From contig CM048745.1 of NCBI GenBank assembly GCA_026315105.1, positions 283,941,747-284,005,746 on the forward strand: a DNA stretch of 64,000 nt, given 5' to 3'. Both the position numbers and the translations under genes were made by a program. The stretch comes from Locusta migratoria (Eukaryota > Arthropoda > Insecta > Orthoptera > Acrididae). The notes under the pieces are model-generated. The model made no database searches. It saw nothing but the letters and a program-made list of their open reading frames with translations, and was not told the origin of the DNA. Shown in pieces: positions 43,724 through 55,323 of this stretch. Every line of letters begins with the position of its first letter. The stretch's first letter is position 1.

Positions 43724-46178
43724 TATATAAAGTTAAAATAAATGATCATCAAAAAATGACCACAATCAATTGTCACGCTGTTAGGTTTTTTATGGTGGTA
43801 TATATGTTAATATTGATTTTTTAGTAGAAATAACAACCAGTTACTGCACATGCATCACTGGAGTAAATCAATGTAGTATACAATTATTTTTCTCAATACA
43901 ATGGTGATGAATATAATTTTCATTTACATTTATTTCAATCAGAAAATAGTTGAATATATAATAAATGTAATTCCTCTTCAGGACGAGGAACAGAATGGGT
44001 GCAGTTACTATGTTGTCAAAACTGATGAAACTGCTCTGACATCTCAGAATACATAAAAGTTTCTGAGTGTGACATGAACTAAGCTTGTTTTGCATTTCAT
44101 TTCTGTGTCCAAGAACAAATGAAATCAAAAGAAAAGGAAACAAACTTTTAGTTGGTAAGTGTATCACAGTATTTTATGTCTTCTGTGACTATTTTGCTCT
44201 ACATTATGCTTTAAGTTGTGTGTGAAACTTAAAAATACCACTCAATACATTTATTTGAAGTAGAACTGCTATGTTTTTGATTGGGGGTTTCTAATTTCAT
44301 TTCATTGCAGGTGCTGGAATAGAAATGTAGTGAAAATGTTCCTTTACATCAGATCTGTCATTTGCTGGGTTTACTGTTACTTAATACACAGCATATGAAA
44401 ACCTCTACCATGTAATATATAGGGTTGTGATTGACAATTATGATAGCATAGCTGCATGTATAAATTGGAAAGCAGTTCCTTACTGCACAGATATTGTATT
44501 TGTTCAACTTCTTTACTTTTCTTTGTACATATTGGTACTCAGGTATGGGTACTCAAAACATGTTGGCACAATGTAAGTGAATTCTCTCTTATAGTCCATG
44601 AATTTTATAGATTTTGCATGAATAGTGATTGGAAGATCCGTACCACCTCAGTATGTCAAATCTGGAGTCTATAACTTGTCTGTTTTGTGTGTTAGAAGCA
44701 ATAGATGTAAGATCTGCAATGAGGAGTTACTGTGTGTATTTTATTATATTAGGGTACCAACCAAGTGGCAGCTATGAGACATATAATGTCAAGATCTCAA
44801 TGTGATAGTTAATTAATTCATGTCAAACAGTGTACAACAGCTTTATTGTAAATAGGTTAAAAAAAAGACACGAAGATTTCAGTGTGTATGCAGTTTTGTT
44901 GTTGTTTGTGAAATGCATGAAGATGTTATTTGGTTAAAAGTTTCTCATTACGTACAAATGTTACATTATATTTGTCAATATAATGAAAGTATGTGTTCAA
45001 AATGTGAAGATCAAAGTTTTTAGAGAAGTGTTTGTGTGATGTTAAGCTGTTTACAAGTGTTTGTATCAAACATTCAGCTAAATAAAGACATTTTTTGGTG
45101 TTTCATATCTCTTCTGTTATTATTACTGTAATAATAATCTACAAACAAATTATTATGCTAGACATAGTATTTTGTCCCCCTACAATTCATTTCAGTGCCT
45201 TGTTGGTAATTAAATTTACTCCTCTAATCCTTGGCATTCTATAACAACATATTCTCACAGCTTCTGTTCATTGTTATGTACAAAGATGGCAGTGCCAGAA
45301 AAGATTTCCTCGCATATGAATTTATTGATTTTTGTAGAAGCAGCAACCATTATAATCGTTCTACTTTAACTATTAGTGACCTTAACATGTCCATTCTAAA
45401 GAGTTGTTCTCCACCATGTTTAGACTGTACATGGGGGAAACTAATATACAACCAAAGAATGGCAGTAGATGCCCGAAATTGGTTAAAATAAAAACTATTT
45501 CAGTTGCCACTTTAAAACCAGTAACAGAACAAACAGTTGTTCAATGGACACAATATTAAATATATTTCATGTTAACAAAGTTTTCTTTTTCAAAATTTCA
45601 ATTTGTTGCTACTGGCAGTTTTCATTTTATTTCTTCTCCACATTGATTAGCACCAGTTGGACTACCATGAGTTAATGCCAGCCAGTCCTGGTGTATTGGG
45701 GCAAATTCTAAAGACACATACTGTCCAGTGTTCGGGTGTAACGAAATGGTTGTACCTGAGGAGAGCCACAAGTGGTACAACAGAAATAATCATTATGATG
45801 ATTCATGTAGGAGAACGAGCCCAAGGGGCAGCAGAGCAGGGAGCGTGCTATTGGGGCAAGACCTGGCAGCAGACAGACCTTTTACCGTCTGTAACGATCT
45901 CACAGCTAGCCAGTAGTGCTGAATCTACATAATTGGGTTCATGCTCCGATTGGTTGCGATCTGCAGTGAGGACTTTGACACAGGTGCTCTGATCAGTGGG
46001 TTCAGAGCCCGTAGTTGCAGGCGTCGGCTACACGTGCTGGTTGAATCGGGCCAGGGAATTCGGAATGTGCGCGGTAGCAGAGATGTGGCACGCGTGACGC
46101 AAATGTATGGCCTGTGCCATCGCCGCCCTCTGTCCTAAGGAAGGTGTGGCAAGAGTTGGCAAATCATGTTGAAAGTCA

Positions 46179-46185
<7 letters not shown>
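43724..46185. other. no gene recognised
   Basis: AT-rich to 45640. An AATAAA near 45081 in 3'-UTR-like sequence, and several short open frames without similarity. 45650-46140 is less AT-rich and might be a transposon fragment, but no motif could be assigned. Confidence 0.35.
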
Positions 46186-46248
<63 letters not shown>

Positions 46249-46534
46249 ATGTCTGCCTAAGTGTACTTGCGTCTGTGTAAATGTGTGGGTGTGTGTGTTT
46301 TTGTTTACCTTCCTTTTTTTCCCCTAAGGTAAGTCCTTCCACTCCTGGGATTGGAATGACTCCTTTTCCACTTCCTTAAAACCCATATCCTTCCCTTTTC
46401 CTCCCCTTTTTTCCTCTTTTTCCTGAAGAAGCTGCCAGTGGTGGCGAAAGCTTGTATGTGTGTTTGTGTGTGATTTTATTTATTTTATTTGTTTCTATCG
46501 ACGAGCCGGTCCTTTTGGTAAGTCATCTGTTTTC

Positions 46535-46602
<68 letters not shown>
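46186..46602 (+). mobile_element. plus-oriented PLE tail flanked by (TA)n tracts
   Basis: (TA)n at 46186-46230, a TG tract to 46248, then a PLE tail starting ATGTCTGCCTAAGTGTACTT, the hairpin region CTGAAGAAGCTGCCAGTGG then TGGCGAAAGC (46423-46450), the terminal GTCCTTTTGGTAAGTCATC, and another (TA)n (46541-46601). No coding sequence. Confidence 0.85.
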
Positions 46603-46603
<1 letters not shown>

Positions 46604-47544
46604 TGCTGTTCTCCACTGGTGTACACTCCCCCTCCCCTTCCATGGGAATGGTTTACCATTTGCAAAAATTAGTGAAATTATAATAAAAACTTCCATGGTT
46701 GGTGACGGCAGGTAAAAAGGGTCTGTTACAAATTACATTCACACTTGTACGTAGAAATGGTTATAAATACAATTACAAATTGCTTCTCTTGAGTTGTAGC
46801 GTAAGCCAGGGGCGACTTGGTCGGCTCACAAAAGTTCGGGTGGGATGGCCAGTAGTAGTGCCCCAGTAGTGTGTTGATTGTTGAGGTCAGAAGGTGCTGG
46901 CTGCTGGCAGTCAGCTGGTGACCGGAATGGCAAGGGGCTGAAACACTTTGACACTGACCTTAGCTCCCTCCCGGTTCATGCCTTCGCCCGGAGACGGGTG
47001 TCTTTTGCAAGTCAAGGTGGTTTCCTGTCCTAGTCTTTGTTTTTCCTTGGTTTCTTCCTTTCCTAACCTTTACTTCCGTCATTCTCTCCCTGCTGTACTT
47101 TCCTAGCCTTTCTCTCCTCATTAGTCTCTGCTTCGGCTTTTGAGACACTTCTTTTTAACTTCCTTTATTCTTCTCCTTTCCTCCCTGTCCGTAATTCCCC
47201 GCCCCGGGTAGACAAGTACGGTAAAGGCCAGGCCCAGGAAGGGGGTGATTACCCGAGCTGGTACCTTCCGAACATGCCAATTGGTCCCTCCGTCAGTTCT
47301 CGGAAGTTGTGACCTGAGGTGTGAACAATCACCTAAGACAGGTAAGCCCTCAGGGAGGGCCCCGATTAGGAAGGAGCGCACCATCGGAGACGCCGGTAAT
47401 CACGGGGGACACTTCTGCAATGACTTCCTTCTCTTCTGTGACTTTGACCCAGAAACGAAAGATAGATTCTCCTCAGCATTAAGAAAACTTTGCCCAATCT
47501 CCTGAAATTTCTAGTTGTCTCTTGAACCGACTAAAGATTTCCTT

Positions 47545-48932
47545 TTGTCATTCAGAAAGGTGTTCATGCTGGCACTGTTAAAACCTGTTCGCGTCAGCGC
47601 ACTGGGACATTGTTGCTGGAAGCGGACAGTGCCTTCCAGGCGCAAAAATTAATACGGACTACGTTGCTACAAACTGTCAAGGTAGAAGCACATCCCACGC
47701 TCAACTCGTCACGGGGGGTAGTTTTCGCGAGATCCATTGAAGGGTTGTCTGACGAAGACATACAAACCTATATGTCCGATCAGGGTGTAACAGCCGTGCG
47801 TAGGGTGTTGAAAAAGATAGATAACCAGCTGACACCAACTCATACTGTGTTTTTGACATTCGACAGAATTGAACTCCCGTCCAAGGTCAAAGCAGGGTAT
47901 GAAGTTATCTCCGTCTGCCCTTATGTACCAAACCCAACGCACTGTTTCCAATGCCACAGATACAACCACACCCATCAATCTTGCCCTATTGCAGCAAAAT
48001 GTGTCACTTGTGGTAGGGACGCACATGAGGGGGATTGCCCACCTCCGTCCCTCACTGCCTTAATTGCAACAGTGACCATGCAGCTTCCTCTCGGGACTGC
48101 CCTGTATGTAAGGATGAAAAGGTCATTCAGCAAATTCGGGTCACGGAAAAGGTTTCCACATCTGCCGCTCGAAAGTTGTTGGCGAGTCGAAATCCCACTG
48201 TCCTCTCAGTGGGCACATACAGTAAGGTCCTCACCTCCACTCTACCTACTAAGGATGCAGGTACGCAGACCTGCAATTCAGCAAATTCGGGTCACGGAAA
48301 AGGTTTCCACATCTGCCGCTCGAAAGTTGTTGGCGAGTCGAAATCCCACTGTCCTCTCAGTGGGCACATACAGTAAGGTCCTCACCTCCACTCTACCTAC
48401 TAAGGATGCAGGTACGCAGACCTGTGATTTCACTTTCGCTCACACAGTTGTGCGATCGGCCAGCCCGAAGATTGCCCGTTCCACGTCCCCACTGCCTCCT
48501 GCTGCTTCTAAAGTTCATTCTTCGCCAACCTCTAATAAACCGCGGGCACCTAAGCAAGATGCCCGGACTTTGAAAGAGGAACCCGTCCGTGAAGATTTTC
48601 TGCGTTCTCAGGCTTCTCAACCGTCAACTGCCTCTTCTCACCGTCACTCTTTCAGAAGAGCCAACAAAAAAAGTGTTCCTCCTTCCCCGCCAAGTCGTGA
48701 TCCATTCGTCATGCCGCCCAACAGTAGTCGGCCACGATCATCTTCTGTCTCGCCAGGACGCACTACTGTTAGCCGGGCAACCGGCATTTTACAGGCGGCG
48801 GAAGCTGCCCCTCCTGATAAACTCGGGAAGGTGGCAGATGTATCAGTTGAACCTATGGAACATGACACTCTGCCTCTAGATGGCGATAGTAGTGCTCCCT
48901 CGAAGTCCGGTCCTCAGCGGCCGTCGAGGTGA
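47545..48932 (+). pseudogene. element 2 ORF1 (gag-like) with internal duplication
   Basis: The plus frame carries LLLEADSAFQAQKLIRTT, ARSIEGLSDEDIQTYMSDQG and RIELPSKVKAGYEVISVCPY (RRM/PRE_C2HC-like part), then zinc knuckles CFQCHRYNHTHQSC, CVTCGRDAHEGDC and (after a frameshift near 48045) CLNCNSDHAASSRDC. A 151-bp tandem duplication (48125-48275 and 48276-48426) repeats QQIRVTEKVSTSAARK. The Ser/Pro-rich tail ends at TGA 48930. The duplication shifts the frame back to that of the N-terminal half, so a 440-codon open frame survives across the region by chance. The ORF start is uncertain. Confidence 0.82.
48125..48426. repeat. 151-bp tandem duplication in element 2 ORF1
   Basis: ATTCAGCAAATTCGGGTCAC starts at 48125 and again at 48276; the copies are identical by eye through ACGCAGACCTG. 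Confidence 0.95.
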
Positions 48933-48980
48933 CCCCACCTGCTTGTTCCTTTTTATCTTCTTTTCTTCTCATTTTTTATC

Positions 48981-51900
48981 ATGGCACTCCTTCAATGGAA
49001 TATTCGCGGCTTTCGTTGGAATTGGGAGGAATTAAAACTACTCCTTCGATTTCACTACCCGCTTCTAGTTTGTCTCCAAGAAACTAAGTTACGTCCAAGT
49101 GATCGTGCAGACTTCCCCCACTACACCTCTATGTGTTTCGACCTGCCATCTGTGGAAGGTACTCCAGCCCATGGAGGGGTTCTAATGCTCATTCAGGACG
49201 ACATCTATCACCATCCCATTTCATTGCATACTACCTACAGGCAGTTGCCATCCGCATCACTATCCACTTTTTCCCTCTGTAATATCTATTTGCCATCGTC
49301 ATCTGCCCTTACTAGGGCAGATGTGCTACACCCCGTTGACCAGCTCTCTTCAACTTTCGTGTTGGTAGGCGATTTTAATGTCCACCACCCCCTATGGGGC
49401 TCTCCGGCACCTTGTCCAAGAGGCTCCCTTTTGGTGGACCTTCTCCAACACCTCAATCTTGTCTGCCTCAACATCGGTGCACTGACCTTCCTTTCAGACA
49501 CAACACATACTTATTCCCATATAGACCTCACGATATGCACTCCTCAGCTTGCCGGTCGGTTTGAGTGGTATGCACTTTCTGAAACGTACTCGAGTGACCA
49601 TTTTCCTTGTGTCATCCACTTCCTGCATCATTCCCCATCTCCTCGTCCCACCAATTGAAACATTTCTAAAGCTAACTGGGGGCTTTATTCTTCTATGGCT
49701 GTTTTTCACGATCAGAATTTTCCCAGCTTTGACAGTCAGGTCGAATACCTCACAGAGGTTATTCTCACAGCTGCCATACCTCGTACATCCTCTTCTCCAC
49801 ATTGCATCCTGCCGTGACGCTCCTAGAGCCCAGCGCCATGCTTTACTCACCTTCCGCCGCCACCCAACATTGGAGAATAGTATCAACTATAAAAGACTGT
49901 GAGCGCAATGTTGTGTTATAAATGACAGCAAAAAAGCTTGCTGGATTGCTTTTACCAGTTCTTTTAACTGCTTTACTCCCTCCTCGCCTGTCTGTGGAGG
50001 CCTACGCCGTTTATCCAGCATAAAGGCCCACTCCCCGATTTCTGGCCTGACTGTCAAGAACGCAGTCCTTGTGGACCCTGCTGATGTTTCCAATGCATTG
50101 GGCTATTTCTTTGCGGTGGTTTCGTGCTCTGCCTGTTACCACCGTGCCTTCATCCCTCGCAAAGAGGTAGAGGAGGCACGGCCGCCTTCTTTCCACTCTT
50201 TTAATCGGGAAAGTTATGTCTCCTTGACCATGCAGAAGGTAGACCGTGGTCTTGCCCTGTCCCAATCTTCTACATCCAGGCCCGATTCCATCCATATTGC
50301 GATGCTGAAGAACCCTTCTGCCGGCAAGTGTTTCCTACTTAGCACCTATAATCGCATATGGAATGAAGGTCAGGTTCCCACAAGTTGGAAGCCATTGATG
50401 TCCCCATCCCCAAACCAGGGAAAGACAAACATCTTCCATCAAGCTATCGCCTATATCTCTTACTAGCTGCGTCTGTAAGGTGATGGAACGCATGGTTAAC
50501 GCTCAGTTGGTCTGGCTCCTTGAATCTCGACACCTCCTGACTTATGTTCAATGTGGTTTTCGTAGACACCGCTCTGCTGCTGATCACCTCGTCACCTTGT
50601 CGAACTTTATCATGAATAACTTTTTAAGGAAGCGTCAAAGTGAAGCAGTGTTCTTCGATTTAGAGAAGGCTTATGATACCTGTTGGAGTGCGGACGTTCT
50701 CCGCATATTGCACACATGGGGCCTTCGTGGCCGCCTCCCTCTCTTTATTCAAGCGGATCGCAAGTTCTGGGTACGGGTGGGCTCTGTTTTGTCAGATACC
50801 TTTCGCCAGGAGAATGGGGTGCCACATGGCTCCGTCTTGAGCGTGGCTCTTTTTGCCAATGCAATCAATCCGATCATAGACTGCCTTTCAGCCGCCATTT
50901 CCGGATCCCTTTTTGTAGATGATTTTGCAATTTATAGCAGCGTCGAGCGGACGTGTCCCTTGGAGGGTTGTCTTCAATGCTGTCTTGACCGCCTATATTC
51001 CTGGAGCATTGCAAACGGCATCCGCTTCTCCACTGAGAAAACGGTGTGTATAAACTTCTGGAGATACAAGGAATTTCTTCCACCATCTCTACGTCTCGGT
51101 CCTGTAACCCTTTTGTGGAGACAACGAAATTCTTGGATCTTACAACCCTTGCTGGTCCCCACACGTGTCTTACCTGGCCGCCCGTTGTGCCCGATCCCTT
51201 AATGTTCTCTGTGTCCTCAGTGGCACATCATGGGGAGCAGATCGTACCGTTCTGCATCACCTTTACCAGGCCATTGTTCAGTCGAAGCTCGACTACGGAA
51301 GACTTGTATACTCTTCTGCGCGGCTGTCGATTCTCCGCCGTCTCAACTCTATTCACCATCAGGGATTACGCCTGGCGACTGGTGCATTTTATACCAGCCC
51401 TGTTGAAAGTCTGTATGCCAAAGCTGCTGTATTACCCTTTACCACTCGGTGTGACATACTCTTGTGTTGGTACGCATGCTGCTTGCGGTCGATGCCCAAC
51501 CATCCATCTTACAGATTATTTTTTGACGACTCACTCGATCGTCAATATCAGTTGTCTGCGATAGCCTTGCTTCCACCTGGAGTTCGATTTCGCCGCCTGC
51601 TTCATTGACTCGATTTTACCCTTCCTTCTACCTTTAGATTGAGCGAGAGCCCATTGCTTCCGTGGCATCAGGCCCAGGTTCATACTCACCTTGAACTTAG
51701 TTCACTGCGCAACGAGAGCACTATGAATTTTGGTATACAGCTCGAGGCTTGTCGAACTACGTTCGCGGTTCGATAATGCCATATTTATCTACACTTATGA
51801 TTCCAAGAGCACTGACGGTATTGAAACTTCCTTCATTGTCGGGGGCAACCGTTTCCAATACAAGCTCCCTGACCGGTGCTCGAATTTCACGGCTAAGCTT

Positions 51901-52548
51901 TTTGCTCTCCACCAGGCTGTTTTGTATACCTGCCACCGCTGCCATCCTTTTTATGCCATCTGTTCTGAATCCCTCAGTGCCCTGCAGTCTTAAGGACCCT
52001 TTCTTGACCCATCCTCTCGTGTGCCCGGGAATGAGACCGCTGACGTAGCAGCCAAGGCAGCAGCTCTTTTGCCTCTCGTGGTTACTTTTTGTGTCCCATC
52101 GGACGATCTTCAACGGGCTCGTCGCTGGAGTATTGTCTCGTCCTGGCACAGTGCATGGTTCTCACTCCACAACAATAAATTGAGAACTCTACAACCGATC
52201 CCAACTGCTTGGAGGACCACCTCACGCCCCTCTCGGCGAGAGGTCATCCTGGCCCGGTTGCGGATCGGTCACTACTGTTTCAGCCACCGTCATTTGCTAA
52301 CTGCCCACCCTGCACCGCTGTACTCCTGCAGTGAATTGCTGACGGTGCGACATGTTTTACTGTCTTGTCCCAATTTTAATTATCTCTGTGTAGCCCTTCA
52401 CTTTCCTCCTAATCTGGAGGAACTTTTAGCTGATGACACATGGGCAGCTGCAGCTGCTCGAGTTTTGTGTTTTATCAACATGGCCAATCTCTCAAAAATA
52501 TTTAACCCTTTTAATTGTTTTTATCTTTCGTTTTTAGCCTTCTGTTGA
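48981..52548 (+). pseudogene. element 2 ORF2: endonuclease - RT - RNase H, disrupted
   Basis: Starts MALLQWNIRGFRWNWEELK. The nuclease shows LLVCLQETKL, LVGDFNVHHPLWGS and SSDHFP. The RT shows CGFRRHRSAADHLV, AVFFDLEKAYDT (motif A), ENGVPHGSVLS (motif B) and LFVDDFAIY (motif C with V for the usual A/Y-A; near 50913-50939). A thumb/connection region LDYGRLVYSSA..SPVESL follows. The RNase H region (IYTYDSKSTDG, CSNFTAKLFALHQAVL, CSESLSALQS, GNETADVAAKAAAL; about 51790-52060) lacks the WTPGH-like block because of a deletion near 51990. The C-terminus has RREVILARLRIGHY and a Cys-His end. Frame changes occur at about 49660, 49890, 50440, 51190, 51610, 52010. Confidence 0.87.
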
Positions 52549-52650
52549 TACTCTATTGGTAGTTACCAATTTTCTCGAGATCTACCGAATCTGTTCTTAT
52601 CTGGGCGCTAATGACCTAAGCAGTTGTGCCCCCTAAAACCACAAAAAAAA

Positions 52651-52985
52651 CCTAAAAAAACCTGGCCTTAGCGAGGTGCCCATTTGTGTGGTAGCATGTC
52701 TCCTCAGGAGGTTTCAATGAGTGCAGCGTGGGTGGGCAATACCCAATAAGAACTAACAGAATTAAGGTAGGGTAAGCTAAAGTTATACATAATAGGAATC
52801 ATGCTCCATTTACGGTCTTACTAAGTCTTTGAAACATTTAACATTATAAGAGTACCTGCATTTACATCAGGTAACATTTACCAAAGAGGGATTTTACAGT
52901 ATGGTTGGTAATTGATTAAATGCAAAATAGTAACTTTCTCAACAAGAGATATGCACAAATGTAACAACATTATGGGGATCTAAAT
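52651..52985. other. no gene recognised
   Basis: AT-rich segment between element 2 and a mariner remnant. Confidence 0.4.
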
Positions 52986-52989
52986 TAAT

Positions 52990-54072
52990 CGCTCTGGAGA
53001 TACGTTACAAAATACTATATTTTTTAGCACTAAGGCATCTTAAAAAATTAGGGATATTCCAAAGCAATAACTTGATTCCTGAAGTATTCCTCAAGAAAGC
53101 GAAACACTTGTTCGGTCCAATGTAGTCGGGCTCCATCTTGCATAAACCATTCAGTGCCTGGTTGATCCTGTAACTCTTGATGTGTGGCGACAAAGTGTTC
53201 CAAAATTGCAACGTAACGTGCACCAGTGACCGTTTCTCGAATGAAAAAAGGGCCAATAATGCCTCTGCTGCATACTGCAGCCCACACAGTAACTTAAGGA
53301 GAATACAGGGTTTTCGCTTCACACCAATATGGCTTTTTGGACCCCCAAAATCGCCAGTTCTGCTTATTCACGTTTCCATTCAGGAGGAAGTGTGCTTCAT
53401 CTGTAAACCAGATGCATCCAACATCAAATCCTTCACTATCAGTCATTGTGAGCATCAGATTAGCAAAGGCAACCCTTTGTTGCTTGAAAACTTCGCCTTG
53501 TTGCCGTAGGACACTCTTCTAACCTGTTGTACTCTAGCACCAGAAAAACACGTTCAATGTAGTACAGGGTTTTAATCTCTTCCTTCGGTACGCTAACCTT
53601 CTTTCACGTTTCAATAGTGGAACTGATCGCTCTGGGCTTCGGATCACTATTTATACCAGACATTTAAAGGTAAAGCAGTCAACAATCCGAAGATTGGTTT
53701 GAACACAGTGCTTTACTAGACATGGTCCTGTTTAGAGGTGGTATGCCGTTGCCTTCCTCCGACCTTCGAACTGACTTACTTGATGTGGAAAGTGACAGAT
53801 AAAAATCCTAGGACCTGGCGGGGATCGAACCCGTGACCTTTGGATTTGTAGTCCGGCACTCTACCACCGTGCAATCAAGGCGCACAACCCAGACATTACG
53901 TAGGACAATTACAGCGCCATCTGTTAGTAGCATTTGTAACTATTATTTCAAACTGCTGTATAAACTTCTTACATCTTTCACAATAAACCTACCGTTTACT
54001 ACATTCCTCTATCGATCTTTGTTTTCAAGATATTTAATTTTGAAATCAGGGAGTCCTCTTCTGGACACCCTG
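52990..54072 (-). mobile_element. mariner-superfamily transposon remnant (DDE_3), with inserted SINE
   Basis: Minus-strand reading of 53500-53045 gives CIWFTDEAHFLLNGNVNKQN, WRFWGSKKPYWC, then WAAVCSRGIIGPFFI, TGARYVAILEHFV and WFMQDGARLHWTEQV. These are the DEAHF and QDGA..H motifs of the DDE_3 transposases found in mariner-like elements. A terminal-like CAGGGTGTCC (minus strand) lies at 54063-54072, about 560 bp upstream of the coding part. The element is dead (frameshift near 53290) and interrupted by a SINE at 53815-53885. Confidence 0.75.
53815..53885 (-). mobile_element. tRNA-derived SINE head (minus strand)
   Basis: Minus strand has an A box GCACGGTGGTAGAGTGC (53856-53872), an anticodon-arm-like CGGACTACAAATCC and B box GGTTCGATCCC (53821-53831). 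No CCA or proper acceptor pairing was established, so a SINE or tRNA pseudogene is preferred. Confidence 0.65.
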
Positions 54073-54179
54073 TATGTAGTAGGCAGTGGTATTACTGCAA
54101 ACAAAAAGGCAGGCGAAATAGAACACGTGCACTGGCTTAAACATTTCTGTTTCTGTGCAAAGAGCACACAACACCATCA

Positions 54180-55260
54180 ATCCCTGGATTGTAATCCATA
54201 GGAATGCTTGGGTCTTAATGCATACTTAGTACGTGTAGGGGGAGGTTGGGCTTTCTTTTTACTAATTTTTCTTGAACGACCGGCTGATCTAGGTGCGGAT
54301 GAAACGGCAGCGGACGGGTTTGCCGTCACTTGCCCAAGATAAGATTTTAATCTGTCAAAATGTAAGACGGTGCGGCCAGATAATTGCAATTCTGCATTAA
54401 CATGTGATGCGAAATGTATGATCTGATATGGTTCTTCGAACGAAGGACTGAATGTTTTAGTTCGTCTCTTTTTTAATGATTGTATTTCTCAACAATACCC
54501 AATCCCGCGAATGGTAAGTGGGTAAGGTGGCTCTTTTGTTGTTCTTTTGCACCTTTTTCCAAATGGCTTTTAAACGACGGGCCAGGTTTGTTACCTCTTG
54601 AGTGTCTACACCGGGAGGTAACTTATCTAATTCGAAAGGGGAATTCATGGGACGACCCTAAATGACCTTGTACGGGGTGTGCTGTGTTGTTTCATGTATT
54701 CTGCTGTTATATGCTGACGCTATGAACGTTATATATTTATCCCAGTTGGAGTGCACACTATTCACATAGTGAGATAATATTTTGATTTTGTTTTTATGCA
54801 CCCTCTCTACCCTACCATTGGCTTTAGGGTGGAAGGGCGTTGTTCACCATTTCTTAATGCTGAGTGGCTTACAAACTTGAACAAATAACGTGAACATGAA
54901 ATTCGATACTCTGTCTGTAACAATAATTCCGGGCTTCCAAAAGGCAGTATCATATGGTTAACAAATGCTTGGGCTACTGTCTCTGCAGTCATGTCTGCGA
55001 GAGGCACCAATATTAGATGCCTGGAGAAATGGTCAATGATAGAGAGAATGTATCTGTTATTTTGCTGACATTGTGGGAATGGCCCTATGATGTGCAAAGC
55101 AACAAGCTGTCATGGCCTAGAGGTTTCTGGTACAGTTTGTAGAGATATTCAGGGTCTGGCAATTTGCGTTCTTTGAGCACATGAGAGGCAACCACTTATA
55201 TACTGATCTACATCTCGTCGGCGTGCCTTCCACCAATAACAAGTTGCAATTATTAGTCAT

Positions 55261-55323
<63 letters not shown>

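Larger units (their letters stand above)
46800..52650 (+). mobile_element. second I-type non-LTR retrotransposon (element 2)
   Basis: About 5.85 kb with a GC-richer 5' UTR (46800-47600), ORF1 with CCHC knuckles, ORF2 with nuclease, RT and RNase H. The 3' end reads GGGCGCTAATGACCTAAGCA..TGCCCCCTAAAACC followed by an A-rich tail. The ending is of the type common to insect I/Loa/R1-related LINEs. It belongs to a different subfamily from element 1 (same architecture, different protein sequence). No clear TSD was found. Many frameshifts make it inactive. Confidence 0.88.

Noticed and set aside
44700..45110. 3' UTR-like sequence with AATAAA as the end of a second gene
   Set aside because: No coding exon could be found upstream to support it.
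53815..53885. Functional tRNA gene on minus strand
   Set aside because: No convincing acceptor stem pairing, and it sits inside a mariner remnant; more likely a SINE.
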